Part shown: positions 9,027-19,334 of the stretch, one piece after another | How the letters are laid out: the number at the start of each line of letters is the position of its first letter | Numbering within the stretch: position 1 is the stretch's first letter | Assembly: GCF_026642255.1 (NCBI RefSeq) | Contig: NZ_CP113264.1 | Location: forward strand, 744,001 to 808,000 | Source: Streptomonospora nanhaiensis | GTDB taxonomy: Bacteria > Actinomycetota > Actinomycetes > Streptosporangiales > Streptosporangiaceae | Direction: 5' to 3' | DNA length: 64,000 nt | Translations under genes and position numbers: made by a program | Notes under the pieces: model-generated | Told to the model about the DNA's origin: nothing | What the model saw: the letters and a program-made list of their open reading frames with translations, nothing else | Database searches by the model: none

Positions 9027-10772
9027 CTACATGTGCTCGGGAGCCTCCACGCCCAGCAGGTCCAGGCCCTGCACCAGGACCCGGAAGGCCACCGACACCA
9101 GCGCCAGGCGCGACTCGCGCTCGGCCTCGGTCGGGGCGGTCAGCACCGGGCAGTGCTCGTAGAACGCCGTGAGCGTCTGCGCCAGCTCGAACAGGTACGC
9201 GGAGAGGCGGTGCGGCTGGAGCAGGGCGCCGACCTGCTCCACCACGGCGCCGAACTCCAGCAGCTTGAGCGCGAGGTCGCGCTCCGCGCCCTCGGAGACG
9301 GTGATCCCGCCCCGGGGCGAGGACAGGTCCAGCCCGCCCTTGCGGAAGATGGACCGGATCCGCGCCTGCGCGTACTGGAGGTAGGGGCCGGTGTTGCCGG
9401 TCAGGGCCAGCATGCGGTCGAAGTCGAACGTGTACTCGGTGTCGTGGGAGACCGACAGGTCCGCGTACTTGACCGCGCCGATGCCCACCTGGCGGGCGAT
9501 CTCGGCCTGCTCCTCGGCGCCGAGGTCGGGGCGGTTCTCCGCCACGACGGCGGCGGCCCGCTCGACGGCCTCGTCCAGCAGCGCCATCAGGCGGACGGGC
9601 GCGCCGCTGCGGGTCCGCAGGATCTTGCCGTCGCCGCCGAGCACGTTGCCGATCTGCACGTGGGTGACCTCGACGCCGTCCGGCAGCCACCCGGCCTTGC
9701 GGGCGGTCGCCCACACCATCTTGAAGTGCATGGCCTGCGGGGCGCCGACCACGTACAGGATGCGGTCGGCCTTGAGGTCCTCCACGCGGTGGCGGACGGT
9801 CGCCAGGTCGGTGGTGGCGTAGCCGTAGCCGCCGTCGCTCTTGCGGATGATCAGGGGGACCGGCTTGTCCTCGCGGCCGATGAAGCCCTCCAGGAACACG
9901 CAGAGCGCGCCCTCGCTGACCTCCGCGATGCCCTTGGCCTCCAGCTCGTCGCAGACGTCGGCGAGCACGGCGTTGTAGGTGCTCTCCCCGGCGAGGTCGT
10001 CGTCGGTGAGGGTCACCCCGAGCTTGGCGTACACCTTGTTGAAGTAGACCCTGGACAGCCCGACGAGCTCGCGCCACAGGCGCAGGGTCTCCTCGTCCCC
10101 GCCCTGGAGGGCCACCACCCGGCGGCGCGCACGCGCGGCGAAGTCGTCCGCGCCGGGCCCGGAGGAGTCGAACTTGGTGCGCGCCGACTGGTAGAAGGCG
10201 TTGGGGTCGCTGGTGAGCAGGTCCGCCTCGGCGGACTCCTCGCCGACCTCCAGCAGGTGCTCGATGAGCATGCCGAAGGGGGTGCCCCAGTCGCCGATGT
10301 GGTTCTGCCGGATGACGTTGTGGCCCAGGAACTCCAGGGTGCGGGCGAGGGAGTCGCCGACCACGGTGGTGCGCAGGTGCCCGACGTGCATCTCCTTGGC
10401 CACGTTGGGCGCGGAGTAGTCGAGGGGGATGTCGAGGCGCTCCTGGACGGGGACGCCCACGCGCGGGTCCTCCAGGAGCAGGCGGGTCTGGTCCGCGATC
10501 CAGTCCTCGCGCAGCGTCAGGTTGATGAAGCCCGGCCCGCTGACCTCGACGGCGCGGCAGACGTCGGCCACGTCGAGGTGCTCCATGATCGCCGCGGAGA
10601 CCTCGCGCGGCTTTCGGCCCAGGCGCTTGGCGAGCGCGAGGGCGGCGTTCGCCTGGTAGTCGGCGAACTGGGACGGGCGGATGACGGGGTCGGTGTCGGC
10701 GAACTCGGGGCCGAAGGCGGCGCCGAGGGCGGACTGGACCCGTCGCGAGAGTACTTCCTGCGGGTCGGCCAT
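9027..10772 (-). CDS. argS: arginyl-tRNA synthetase
   Basis: Class I aminoacyl-tRNA synthetase charging tRNA-Arg, 581 aa. The HIGH-type motif appears as MHVGHLRTTVVGDSLAR (about residue 127) after DYSAPNVAKE. The body holds the usual NHIGDWGTPFGMLIEHL block, and the C-terminal anticodon-binding domain ends in PEHM. The ATG at 10772 follows AGGGG; upstream in-frame extension is rejected as it lacks a site. It is monocistronic, with a strong hairpin after the stop, and lies 112 nt from the end of the same-strand plsX gene. Confidence 0.97.
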   Translation of the reverse strand: MADPQEVLSRRVQSALGAAFGPEFADTDPVIRPSQFADYQANAALALAKRLGRKPREVSAAIMEHLDVADVCRAVEVSGPGFINLTLREDWIADQTRLLLEDPRVGVPVQERLDIPLDYSAPNVAKEMHVGHLRTTVVGDSLARTLEFLGHNVIRQNHIGDWGTPFGMLIEHLLEVGEESAEADLLTSDPNAFYQSARTKFDSSGPGADDFAARARRRVVALQGGDEETLRLWRELVGLSRVYFNKVYAKLGVTLTDDDLAGESTYNAVLADVCDELEAKGIAEVSEGALCVFLEGFIGREDKPVPLIIRKSDGGYGYATTDLATVRHRVEDLKADRILYVVGAPQAMHFKMVWATARKAGWLPDGVEVTHVQIGNVLGGDGKILRTRSGAPVRLMALLDEAVERAAAVVAENRPDLGAEEQAEIARQVGIGAVKYADLSVSHDTEYTFDFDRMLALTGNTGPYLQYAQARIRSIFRKGGLDLSSPRGGITVSEGAERDLALKLLEFGAVVEQVGALLQPHRLSAYLFELAQTLTAFYEHCPVLTAPTEAERESRLALVSVAFRVLVQGLDLLGVEAPEHM

Positions 10773-10884
10773 GCCCCTAAGCGTACCGACCTGAGCCCCC
10801 TGTCCCCGCCCCTCGCGAGGTGACACGGCACGGGGCCCTCTCCTGCGCCCGGGAGCGGGGCGCGCGGCCCGGCCCGGATCCCGC

Positions 10885-12021
10885 TCAGCGGCCCTCCGGG
10901 GCCGGCGGCAGGGCGCCGGGAGGGGACGGGGGCGGGGCCTCGGACTGGGCCAGGCGGTGGAGCCAGTTGGAGGAGCGGTGGTGCACCCGGCGGCGGATCT
11001 GCTCGCCGATGCGGCCGCCTGCCAGGTCGTGCGCCAGCTGGCAGGCCCGGGCGACGCCCTTGGCCCGGCTGTCGCCGTGGGCGATGACCACGGTTCCGTT
11101 GAGGCCGAGGAGGGCGGCGCCGCCGTAGGTCTCGCTGTCGAGCCGTTCGCGCAGGCGGCGGAGCGCCTTGCGCTGGAGCAGGGCCCCGGCCTTGGCCGCG
11201 GCGGTGGAGGTCAGCGCGTCGCGGACGAGGTCCATGGCGAAGGCGGCGGTGCCCTCCACGGACTTGAGGGCGACGTTGCCGGTGTGGCCGTCGGTGACCA
11301 CCACGTCGACCTTGCGGGCGAGGAGGTCGTGGCCCTCGATGTTGCCGCGGAAGTCCATGGACGGGGAGCCCTCCGCCGTCGCGGACAGCAGTTCGGTGGC
11401 CCTGCGGACGAGCTTGTTGCCCTTGCCCGGCTCGGACCCGATGGTCAGCAGGCCCACGCGCGGACGGCGCACGCCGAAGGCGGTCTGGGCGTAGGCGCAG
11501 CCCAGGTGGGCGAACTGGACGAGCATCTCGGGCTTGGCGTCGGCGTTGGCCCCGGCGTCCACCATGATCGTCGGCGTCTCGCCGGTGGGGAGCGTCACGG
11601 CGAGGGCGGGGCGCAGGACCCCGGGCTGGGTGCGCAGGCGGACGGTGGACGTCGCGACGATGCCGCCGGTGGAGCCCGCGGAGACGAGGGCGTCGGCGTC
11701 GCCGCGCCGGATGAGGCGGCAGGAGACGGCCGCGCTGGAGCGGGGGCGGCGCCAGCTGGCGAGGGCGCCCTCGTGCATGGCCAGGTTGTCCTCGGCGTGG
11801 ACGACGGGGATGTCCCGCAGGGCGCCCTCCTCGGCGAGGAGGGAGGCGATCTCGGTGCGCCTGCCCACGAGGAGCACACGGAGCCCGAGTTCGCGGACGG
11901 CCATGACGGCGCCCTTCACGATCTCGGAGGGCGCGTTGTCACCACCCATGGCGTCCACGGCGATGATCGGCGGAGAGGTGCGGGATGGGGCGGGCGCTTC
12001 CGCGTCGGATGTACCAGTCAA
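10885..12021 (-). CDS. plsX: phosphate acyltransferase PlsX
   Basis: Converts acyl-ACP to acyl-phosphate for phospholipid synthesis at the membrane face. Family signature IIAVDAMGGDNAPSEIVKGA lies about 28 residues from the chosen start, followed by VSAGSTGGIVATSTVRL and VDAGANADAKPEML. The TTG at 12021 has AGGGA at 9 nt; a GTG at 12105 would add 28 residues without a ribosome site, so the 378-aa form is preferred. It is not followed by rnc or fabD as in many bacteria. A Pro-rich C-terminal tail of ~20 residues is extra. Confidence 0.93.
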   Translation of the reverse strand: MTGTSDAEAPAPSRTSPPIIAVDAMGGDNAPSEIVKGAVMAVRELGLRVLLVGRRTEIASLLAEEGALRDIPVVHAEDNLAMHEGALASWRRPRSSAAVSCRLIRRGDADALVSAGSTGGIVATSTVRLRTQPGVLRPALAVTLPTGETPTIMVDAGANADAKPEMLVQFAHLGCAYAQTAFGVRRPRVGLLTIGSEPGKGNKLVRRATELLSATAEGSPSMDFRGNIEGHDLLARKVDVVVTDGHTGNVALKSVEGTAAFAMDLVRDALTSTAAAKAGALLQRKALRRLRERLDSETYGGAALLGLNGTVVIAHGDSRAKGVARACQLAHDLAGGRIGEQIRRRVHHRSSNWLHRLAQSEAPPPSPPGALPPAPEGR

Positions 12022-12429
12022 CTCGGTGCTTCCCTCACGGGTCGTGGTGGGCGTTCCGCACTGTGTGCGCGCAGGTCCCGTTGTTCCGGCGGCGCCGGAG
12101 GGCACGTGGGGGCCAGGGGCGCGCGAGGGTGTGGTGCCACGCTACCGGTTCGCTCCCGGGGCGACGCCGTAAGGCCTGTTCGTCCACTCATGCGAGGATA
12201 CTTCCCGTATGTCCTGGTCAGGGCTGGACTTGGCGTGAGATGGGTACAAAAGCCCTAATCCGGGTATATCCGCTCGCTGGCTCAGGGCCTCATCACGCTC
12301 CGAGAGCGTAGGACAACCACACTGGATCACCGTTCCGGAGGTCGACCGGTGCACCCGCACCGGAGCCGCCGGATCAGGGCTGCCCGATTGCCCGGGGGCG
12401 GCCCTGCACACACACAGGAGAGGAGAAGC
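12022..12429. other. divergent intergenic region between plsX and kamA
   Basis: 408 nt with no supported gene. Near kamA it holds TAGGAC at 12309-12314 as a possible -10 and a small inverted repeat CCGGTGC-N4-GCACCGG at 12346-12363, which would be in the kamA leader. The rest is moderately AT-rich for this genome, consistent with two back-to-back promoters. Confidence 0.5.
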
Positions 12430-13794
12430 GTGAGCGTTACGCCAGACGTGGCACAGTCCCCGTCCGCCGGACGTCGGTTTCGTGCCTACACGACGAAACA
12501 CCTCGACGAGCTCACCGCGCGAGCCGGTCTCGCCGCCGATGAGCGACTCGCGGTGCAGGCGGTGGCCACGGTGCTGCCGTTCCGCGTCAACAGCTACGTC
12601 GTCGACGAGCTGATCGACTGGGATGCCGCTCCGGACGATCCGATCTACCGGCTGGTCTTCCCACAAGCCGACATGCTGCCCCCGGGCGACGTGTCCAGGA
12701 TGTCCGACCTGCTGCGTTCCGGCGCTCCGCGCAAGGAGCTCAACGACGCGGCCAACCGGATCAGGGCGAGTCTGAACCCGCACCCGGCGGGACAGATGGA
12801 CCTCAACGTGCCGAAGACGGCCGACGAGGAGCCCATCCCCGGCGTCCAGCACAAGTACAAGGAGACCGTGCTCTTCTTCCCCAAGCAGGGGCAGACCTGT
12901 CACGCGTACTGCACGTACTGCTTCCGCTGGGCCCAGTTCGTCGGCGACGCCGACCTCAAGTTCGCGTCGAGCGAGATCGACCAGCTGGTCGACTACGTCC
13001 GCACGCACCCCGAGGTCACCAGCGTGCTGTTCACCGGCGGCGACCCGATGATCATGGGCGAGGGGGTGATCTCCCGCTACATCGAGCCGCTGCTGGAGAT
13101 CGAGCACCTGGAGGCCATCCGCATCGGTACGAAGGCGCTGGCCTACTGGCCGCAGCGCTTCGTCACCGACCCGGACGCCGACGACACCCTGCGCCTCTTC
13201 GAGAAGGTCGTCGCGTCGGGCAAGAACCTCGCGTTCATGGCCCACTTCTCGCATCCGAACGAGATGCGTCCCGAGCTGGTCCAGGAGGCGGTCCGCCGCG
13301 TCCGCTCGACCGGGGCGGTCATCCGCACGCAGGCGCCGCTGATCCGCACGATCAACGACGACCCCGCCGTGTGGGAGAGCATGTGGCGCACCCACCTGCG
13401 GCACGGGATGGTCCCGTACTACATGTTCGTGGAGCGCGACACCGGTCCCCAGGACTACTTCGCGGTCCCGCTCGCCGAGGCCTACGAGATCTTCCGGGGC
13501 GCCTACACCAAGGTGTCCGGGCTGGCCCGCACGGTGCGGGGGCCCTCGATGTCGGCGACGCCGGGCAAGGTCTGCGTGGACGGCGTGGCGGAGGTGGCGG
13601 GCGAGAAGGTCTTCGTCCTGCGCTTCATCCAGGCCCGGGACCCGGAGCTGGTCGGCCGCCCCTTCTTCGCCAAGTACGACGAGAAGGCGGCGTGGCTGTT
13701 CGACCTCAAGCCCGCCCTGGGCGCCACCCACTTCCCGTGGGAGGCTCCGCCGGTCGGCGGGAGCGGAGGACCGGTGGACCCCACCCGCCTGTAG
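12430..13794 (+). CDS. kamA: KamA-family radical SAM aminomutase (lysine 2,3-aminomutase-like)
   Basis: 454 aa radical SAM / PLP enzyme that moves an amino group from C2 to C3, forming a beta-amino acid (beta-lysine in characterised members). The radical SAM cluster motif is CHAYCTYCFRW (Cys 157, 161, 164), followed by VLFTGGDPMIMG. A PGK motif near residue 380 (SATPGKVCVDG) is the likely PLP Schiff-base lysine, replacing the PGGGGK of clostridial enzymes. It is too long for EpmB. The GTG start follows GGAGAGGAGAAGC. It stands alone, with no acetyltransferase (AblB) or antibiotic genes nearby. Glutamate or another substrate is possible. Confidence 0.85.
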   Translation: MSVTPDVAQSPSAGRRFRAYTTKHLDELTARAGLAADERLAVQAVATVLPFRVNSYVVDELIDWDAAPDDPIYRLVFPQADMLPPGDVSRMSDLLRSGAPRKELNDAANRIRASLNPHPAGQMDLNVPKTADEEPIPGVQHKYKETVLFFPKQGQTCHAYCTYCFRWAQFVGDADLKFASSEIDQLVDYVRTHPEVTSVLFTGGDPMIMGEGVISRYIEPLLEIEHLEAIRIGTKALAYWPQRFVTDPDADDTLRLFEKVVASGKNLAFMAHFSHPNEMRPELVQEAVRRVRSTGAVIRTQAPLIRTINDDPAVWESMWRTHLRHGMVPYYMFVERDTGPQDYFAVPLAEAYEIFRGAYTKVSGLARTVRGPSMSATPGKVCVDGVAEVAGEKVFVLRFIQARDPELVGRPFFAKYDEKAAWLFDLKPALGATHFPWEAPPVGGSGGPVDPTRL

Positions 13795-13936
13795 GAACCG
13801 CCCGTCCGCGGAGCGGGGCCCGGGCACAGGGCATCGGAAGGACCGCGGAGGCCCGGCGGGGCCGTCGGCGCCCCGTCCCAGGGGAATTGGAGCGTCCCTG
13901 GGGCGGGGCCGCGCCGGCGGCCCCGGCCGGACGCGA

Positions 13937-13971
13937 CGGAGCCCGGCACCACATCGTGGTGCCGGGCTCCG
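13937..13971. terminator. bidirectional terminator between kamA and DUF397 gene
   Basis: Perfect 16-bp stem (CGGAGCCCGGCACCAC and complement) with loop ATC. It is the only structured element I see in the 350-nt convergent gap 13795-14144 between the kamA stop and the DUF397 stop. Confidence 0.8.
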
Positions 13972-14144
13972 CGTGCGTCCGCGCCGTGGACGGAGAGGCC
14001 TCCCCGTGAACCGGGGTGGTCACGGGGGCCATCGGCGCGGACGTCTTCCGGGGCTGGTCTCGGTGGGGCGGTCGCGGGGGACCGGGGGCGGGGACGGGGG
14101 AGGCCGGAGGTGCGGCGAGGGGGTCGCGGCCCTTCGGGGCGGTG

Positions 14145-14381
14145 TCACCTCAGGAGGGCGTCGAAGTCACCGGTCTTGGCGCCGCGGACGAAGGCCTCGA
14201 TCTCGGCGGGGGTGTACACGAGCGCCGGCCCCTGGGGGTCGCGGGAGTTGCGCACGGCGATGTCCCCGTCCGGGAGCGCGGCGACCTCGACGCAGTTCCC
14301 GTCCGGATTGCTCCAGCTGCTCTTGGTCCAGACGACCTTGGGCAGCCGGCTCGCGGGAACGCCGTTGTAGATCGGATGCAT
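14145..14381 (-). CDS. DUF397 protein
   Basis: A 78-aa DUF397 protein with the family pattern WTKSSWSNPDGNCVEVA, then VRNSRDPQGPALVYTPAE and FVRGAKTGDFD. These small proteins accompany DUF5753 helix-turn-helix regulators and HATPase proteins in actinomycetes (WhiJ/AbaA-type loci affecting development and antibiotic production) and may act as antitoxin-like or modulator partners. The ATG at 14381 has AGGAGG at 5 nt. The partner regulator gene lies 417 nt upstream on the same strand. Confidence 0.9.
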   Translation of the reverse strand: MHPIYNGVPASRLPKVVWTKSSWSNPDGNCVEVAALPDGDIAVRNSRDPQGPALVYTPAEIEAFVRGAKTGDFDALLR

Positions 14382-14558
14382 CTCAACCTCCTGGAACTTC
14401 GGGGGGACTCGTGAGCGGGGATCTGTCCACACGCGGTAGATCCTTCACCGCGCCCGTCGTGTCTCGCCACCGGGCCCGCCTTGCGGGCGGACGCCCTGTG
14501 GGGGGCGAACCGTCCCGTGGTGGGTTGTTTCGTCCCGGTGCGAGTCAGAGCGTAGCTC

Positions 14559-14588
14559 ATGCACGTGCATTGGTGATTACGTCCGTAA
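14559..14588. promoter_or_regulatory. composite palindromic element, copy 1
   Basis: A perfect 12-bp palindrome ATGCACGTGCAT (14559-14570), six bases, then TTACG-TC-CGTAA (14577-14588). The same pair of palindromes in the same order recurs at 15916-15945. It lies in the 417-nt gap 14382-14798 between the DUF397 start and the DUF5753 regulator stop, a gap that holds no gene I can support. Confidence 0.65.
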
Positions 14589-14798
14589 GTACCTATGCAA
14601 GGACGGCGGGTGATTCGGGTTCGAAACCGCACGTCACACCTAACGTGGGGGAGAGGCGCGCGGTTCTCCGGGGCCGGATCGTTCTCCACTCGTGGCCGAA
14701 GCCGGTCAGCCGGGAACCCGTTCCGGGAGCGCAAAGCGAACGCCCGGGCGCTGAGAGCGACCGGGCGTGCGGCGGAGGGTGCGGGGAGGCGGGGAGGG

Positions 14799-15707
14799 TC
14801 AGGGGTAGCGCTCCAGGAAGCCGCGGAGGATCTCCTCGGTCGCGGTGGGCGGCGGCGCCTGGGTGGCGAGGTGGTCCATCGTCTGGGAGTAGCGGTTGGT
14901 GTCCTCGTACTTGTCGAAGTACAGGGCGCTGCTCAGCTGCTCCAGGTAGACCACGTCGGGCAGCTGCGGGGTGGGGAACCGCAGGATGCTGAACGGGCCG
15001 CCCGCGGCGGGGTGCCCGCCCATCGCGAAGGTCGCGATCTGGATGGTGATGTTGGGGCGCCGGGCCATCTCGATCAGGTGCTCGACCTGGCCGCGCATCA
15101 CCTCGGCGTCGCCGTAGGGGCGGTGCAGGACGGCCTCGTCGATCACGGCCCACAGACGCGGGGCCTGGGGTTCCACGAATCTGCGCTGGCGGTGCATGCG
15201 CATCATCACCCGGCTGTCGACGTCCTCCTCGGAGGTGGCCGTCCGGGACAGCCGGATGACCGAGCGGGCGTAGTCCTCGCTCTGGAGCAGCCCCGGGACG
15301 AACTGGACCTCGTAGGTGCGGATGATCGAGGCGGACTCCTCCAGGCCGACGTAGACGCCGAACCACTGGGGCAGCACGTCGCCGTACTTGTGCCACCAGC
15401 CCTGGGCGTTGGCGCTGGAGATCAGGCCGAGGAGGGCCTCGCGCTGCTGGGGGTCGTCCACCCCGTAGAGCTGGAGGAGGTCGTCCACGTCCCGGCGCTT
15501 GAAGCTGACCTGGCCGAGCTCCATGCGGCTGATCTTGGCGTGGGAGGCCCGGATGGCGTATCCGGCGTCGTGCCGCGAAATGCCCTTCTCCTGGCGGAGC
15601 CGCCGGAGCTGGGTTCCGAGGAGAATGCGGAGGACGGTGGGGCCACCACTGGAATTGGCCAGAAAATCTTGAGTGACCTGGAGATTCGTTGCGTGATCGG
15701 CGACCAC
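14799..15707 (-). CDS. helix-turn-helix regulator with DUF5753 (WhiJ-type)
   Basis: 302 aa. An N-terminal XRE-type helix-turn-helix (about residues 25-80: LGTQLRRLRQEKGISRHDAG, then SHAKISRMELGQVSFKRRDV) is followed by the DUF5753 domain (about 105-295). The latter contains FVPGLLQSEDYARSVI, RMHRQRRFVEP and the terminal LEQLSSALYFDKYED block. The family regulates development or antibiotic genes together with small DUF397 proteins. The GTG start follows AGGAGG at 4 nt. It is divergent from the HATPase gene and upstream of DUF397, forming the full trio. The recurrent palindromes around it are candidate operators. Confidence 0.92.
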   Translation of the reverse strand: MVADHATNLQVTQDFLANSSGGPTVLRILLGTQLRRLRQEKGISRHDAGYAIRASHAKISRMELGQVSFKRRDVDDLLQLYGVDDPQQREALLGLISSANAQGWWHKYGDVLPQWFGVYVGLEESASIIRTYEVQFVPGLLQSEDYARSVIRLSRTATSEEDVDSRVMMRMHRQRRFVEPQAPRLWAVIDEAVLHRPYGDAEVMRGQVEHLIEMARRPNITIQIATFAMGGHPAAGGPFSILRFPTPQLPDVVYLEQLSSALYFDKYEDTNRYSQTMDHLATQAPPPTATEEILRGFLERYP

Positions 15708-15915
15708 ATCGCCTCCTGTGTAGCGGCTTTGGCCCGTAGCGACCGCTCAGTATACCCACGCGTCCGAGGTTGCGGACAGGGGCGAGGGGGGATTGGTTCG
15801 TGGCCTAAGCGCCTCTTCTGGGCTTGGAGTAAACGCGCGTCCCCGTGTGGGAATTCTTTGACGAGGATCTACCGATAAGGGTCGTTCGTCCTATAGTCTT
15901 GCCCGGACGTTGAAC

Positions 15916-15945
15916 TGCACGTGCATCCGTGTCTTACAGATGTAA
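15916..15945. promoter_or_regulatory. composite palindromic element, copy 2
   Basis: TGCACGTGCAT at 15916-15926, seven bases, then TTACA-GA-TGTAA at 15934-15945. It lies 62 nt before the HATPase start and 208 nt from the divergent DUF5753 regulator start. It matches copy 1 at 14559-14588 in both halves and in spacing within one base. CCTATAGTCT just upstream (15891-15900) is a possible -10 region. Confidence 0.65.
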
Positions 15946-16007
15946 GCCACAGGGGGTCGCGTCAGGCAAGTCCGCGCGAACCCGCCATCACACTCGTGAG
16001 GACCGTG

Positions 16008-16556
16008 ATGAACGCAGAGCTGGTGTCCTCGGAGCTGGACTCCGGGCCGTCCTGGAGTCGTCCCTCCCTCGCGGAGGCGTCGGACGACCTCCCGTCCTGG
16101 TGGAACCACCCGCCGTGCCGCCTCGCCGTCGGCCAGGCCTCCCGGTCCCAGGAGGGCGCCGCCAGGGCGTTCGGCTCCGTCCCCGGCTCGGTCCGCCGGG
16201 CACGCGACTTCGCCGCGTCCGTCCTGGAGGAGTGGGGCGCCGAGGGCGTGCAGGAGGACGTCCGGCTGATCGTCTCCGAGCTCGTCGGCAACTCCTGCCG
16301 CCACGCCGTGGCGGGGGAGGGGGACCCCGCCGGCGTTCCGGTGGTGGTCGAACTGCGCCGCCTGGGCGAGCGCGGCGGGATCCTGTGCATGGTCGCCGAC
16401 GAGAGCGCGAAGGCGCCGGTCAAGATGGACGCGCACCACTTCGCCGAGTCCGGCCGCGGCCTCGGACTGGTCGCGGCGTTCAGCCGCGAATGGGGCTGGA
16501 ACCCGCTCGGCCGCGGCGGCAAGGTCGTCTGGGCCGTGTGCGGCGGCGAGGACTGA
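16008..16556 (+). CDS. HATPase_c_2 ATP-binding protein (anti-sigma-factor-like)
   Basis: 182 aa with a GHKL ATP-binding fold of the RsbW/SpoIIAB type: N-box LIVSELVGNSCRHA near residue 87, MVADESAKAPV, and the G-box GRGLGLVAAFS. It lacks a histidine phosphoacceptor domain, so it is a regulatory kinase or anti-sigma type. The ATG at 16008 follows GAGG at 6 nt; an adjacent GTG is also possible. The first ~55 residues are an Ser/Pro-rich lead. It is the third member of the DUF397/DUF5753 locus, and a STAS protein follows 149 nt later, so partner switching is a reasonable inference. Confidence 0.88.
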   Translation: MNAELVSSELDSGPSWSRPSLAEASDDLPSWWNHPPCRLAVGQASRSQEGAARAFGSVPGSVRRARDFAASVLEEWGAEGVQEDVRLIVSELVGNSCRHAVAGEGDPAGVPVVVELRRLGERGGILCMVADESAKAPVKMDAHHFAESGRGLGLVAAFSREWGWNPLGRGGKVVWAVCGGED

Positions 16557-16643
16557 CCCACCCCGCAACCGCGCGGCCGCGGTGCCTCGGGAGCTGTGGA
16601 CGACGCGGCGGAGCCGCCCGGGAAGAGTAGGCTGTCAACGCAT

Positions 16644-16660
16644 GTCGGTATTTGACCGAC
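16644..16660 (+). promoter_or_regulatory. leader inverted repeat GTCGGT-N5-ACCGAC
   Basis: Perfect 6-bp arms around ATTTG, 45 nt before the STAS gene start. TAGGCT at 16628-16633 is a plausible -10, which would put the repeat within the first ~20 nt of the transcript or over the start site as an operator. Confidence 0.45.
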
Positions 16661-16705
16661 CGCGTCGTGACAGGACTTTCCCACACCCCATCCCGGGAGC
16701 GAGGC

Positions 16706-17089
16706 GTGGCCGTGCTGGACACGGAACAGGACCAGTTCCTCTGCGACGGGACCACCACCGTCGTCGGACTGACCGGTGAGATCGACATCGCCACCGCGGA
16801 GAGGGCGCTCGCCCGGATCGCCGCGGCCACGGCGGACGGCTGCGTCGTCGTCGACCTGTCCGCCGTGGAGTTCATCGACGCCTCCGGCGTCAACATGCTC
16901 GTCCGCGCACTGCGCGGAGCCACGAGGGTCCAGCACCACCTCCTCCTGGCCGGGCCCACCCGCCAGCTCTCGCGGATCCTCGACGTCCTGGGCCTGCGCG
17001 ACGTCCTGGCGACCCACGACGGTGTCGCCGCGGCGGTCGCCGCCCACGCGGCGCCCCGCCACGGACACCCGCCCGGCGCCCTGCGCTGA
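16706..17089 (+). CDS. STAS-domain anti-sigma factor antagonist
   Basis: 127 aa STAS protein of the SpoIIAA/RsbV type. The core GEIDIATAERALARI and VVVDLSAVEFIDASGVNMLV carries the conserved DASG, whose Ser (about residue 60) is the usual phosphorylation site controlled by a GHKL kinase. The GTG at 16706 has GGGAG at 6 nt, better than any upstream start. It follows the HATPase gene on the same strand and may be its partner, although the 149-nt gap holds its own promoter-like sequence. Confidence 0.87.
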   Translation: MAVLDTEQDQFLCDGTTTVVGLTGEIDIATAERALARIAAATADGCVVVDLSAVEFIDASGVNMLVRALRGATRVQHHLLLAGPTRQLSRILDVLGLRDVLATHDGVAAAVAAHAAPRHGHPPGALR

Positions 17090-17136
17090 CCCGGCCCCCT
17101 CGGCGGGCGCCCCGGCGGCCGGACGCCGCACGCGAA

Positions 17137-17172
17137 GGGGGCGCCCCCGGCGGCCGTGCCGGAAGCGCCCCC
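17137..17172. terminator. bidirectional terminator between STAS gene and glmS
   Basis: GGGGGCGC (17137-17144) pairs with GCGCCCCC (17165-17172), with a nested CCGGC/GCCGG stem inside. It lies between the convergent STAS and glmS stops. Confidence 0.65.
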
Positions 17173-17188
17173 AGGAGGGATGTCCCCC

Positions 17189-19042
<1,854 letters not shown>

Positions 19043-19090
19043 GGCCGCCAGCGTAGGCGAAAAAGGACGCCGGATCGACCAACCACCTAC

Positions 19091-19154
19091 CCATACCACT
19101 GGTTGTTTTCGCAGGTGGCGGTATAGACCATTTGGTGCATGGGGGCCATACCAC
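19091..19154. promoter_or_regulatory. cluster of GntR/DasR-like sites upstream of glmS
   Basis: GGTATAGACC at 19120-19129, inside GGCGGTATAGACCATT, resembles the DasR box (TGGTCTAGACCA core). It is flanked by two CCATACCAC half-site-like copies at 19091-19099 and 19146-19154. The string TATAGACCATT recurs upstream of pckG at 26162-26172. The 292-nt gap between glmS and coaA also holds AAAAACCTTTGG at 19217-19228 and TAGGGT at 19321-19326. Confidence 0.5.
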
Positions 19155-19334
19155 GCAGGTGGGGGGCATGCGGGGGCGCCGAGTGGAACCGATTTCCCCC
19201 GGCTCGCGACCCGCCGAAAAACCTTTGGAGACACCACCGTGAACGTGTGGTTTCGGGCACGTTCCGCCCCGGTTCGGGGCTAGCGGGGACCGGCTGCCGA
19301 ATCCGGACGACCCCCTCGTCTAGGGTGGTCATTC

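Noticed and set aside
14615..14637. T-arm-like GGGTTCGAAACC stretch suggesting a tRNA
   Set aside because: The flanking bases do not form the 5-bp T-stem (G·G mismatch at the third pair) and no acceptor or anticodon arms are seen around it.
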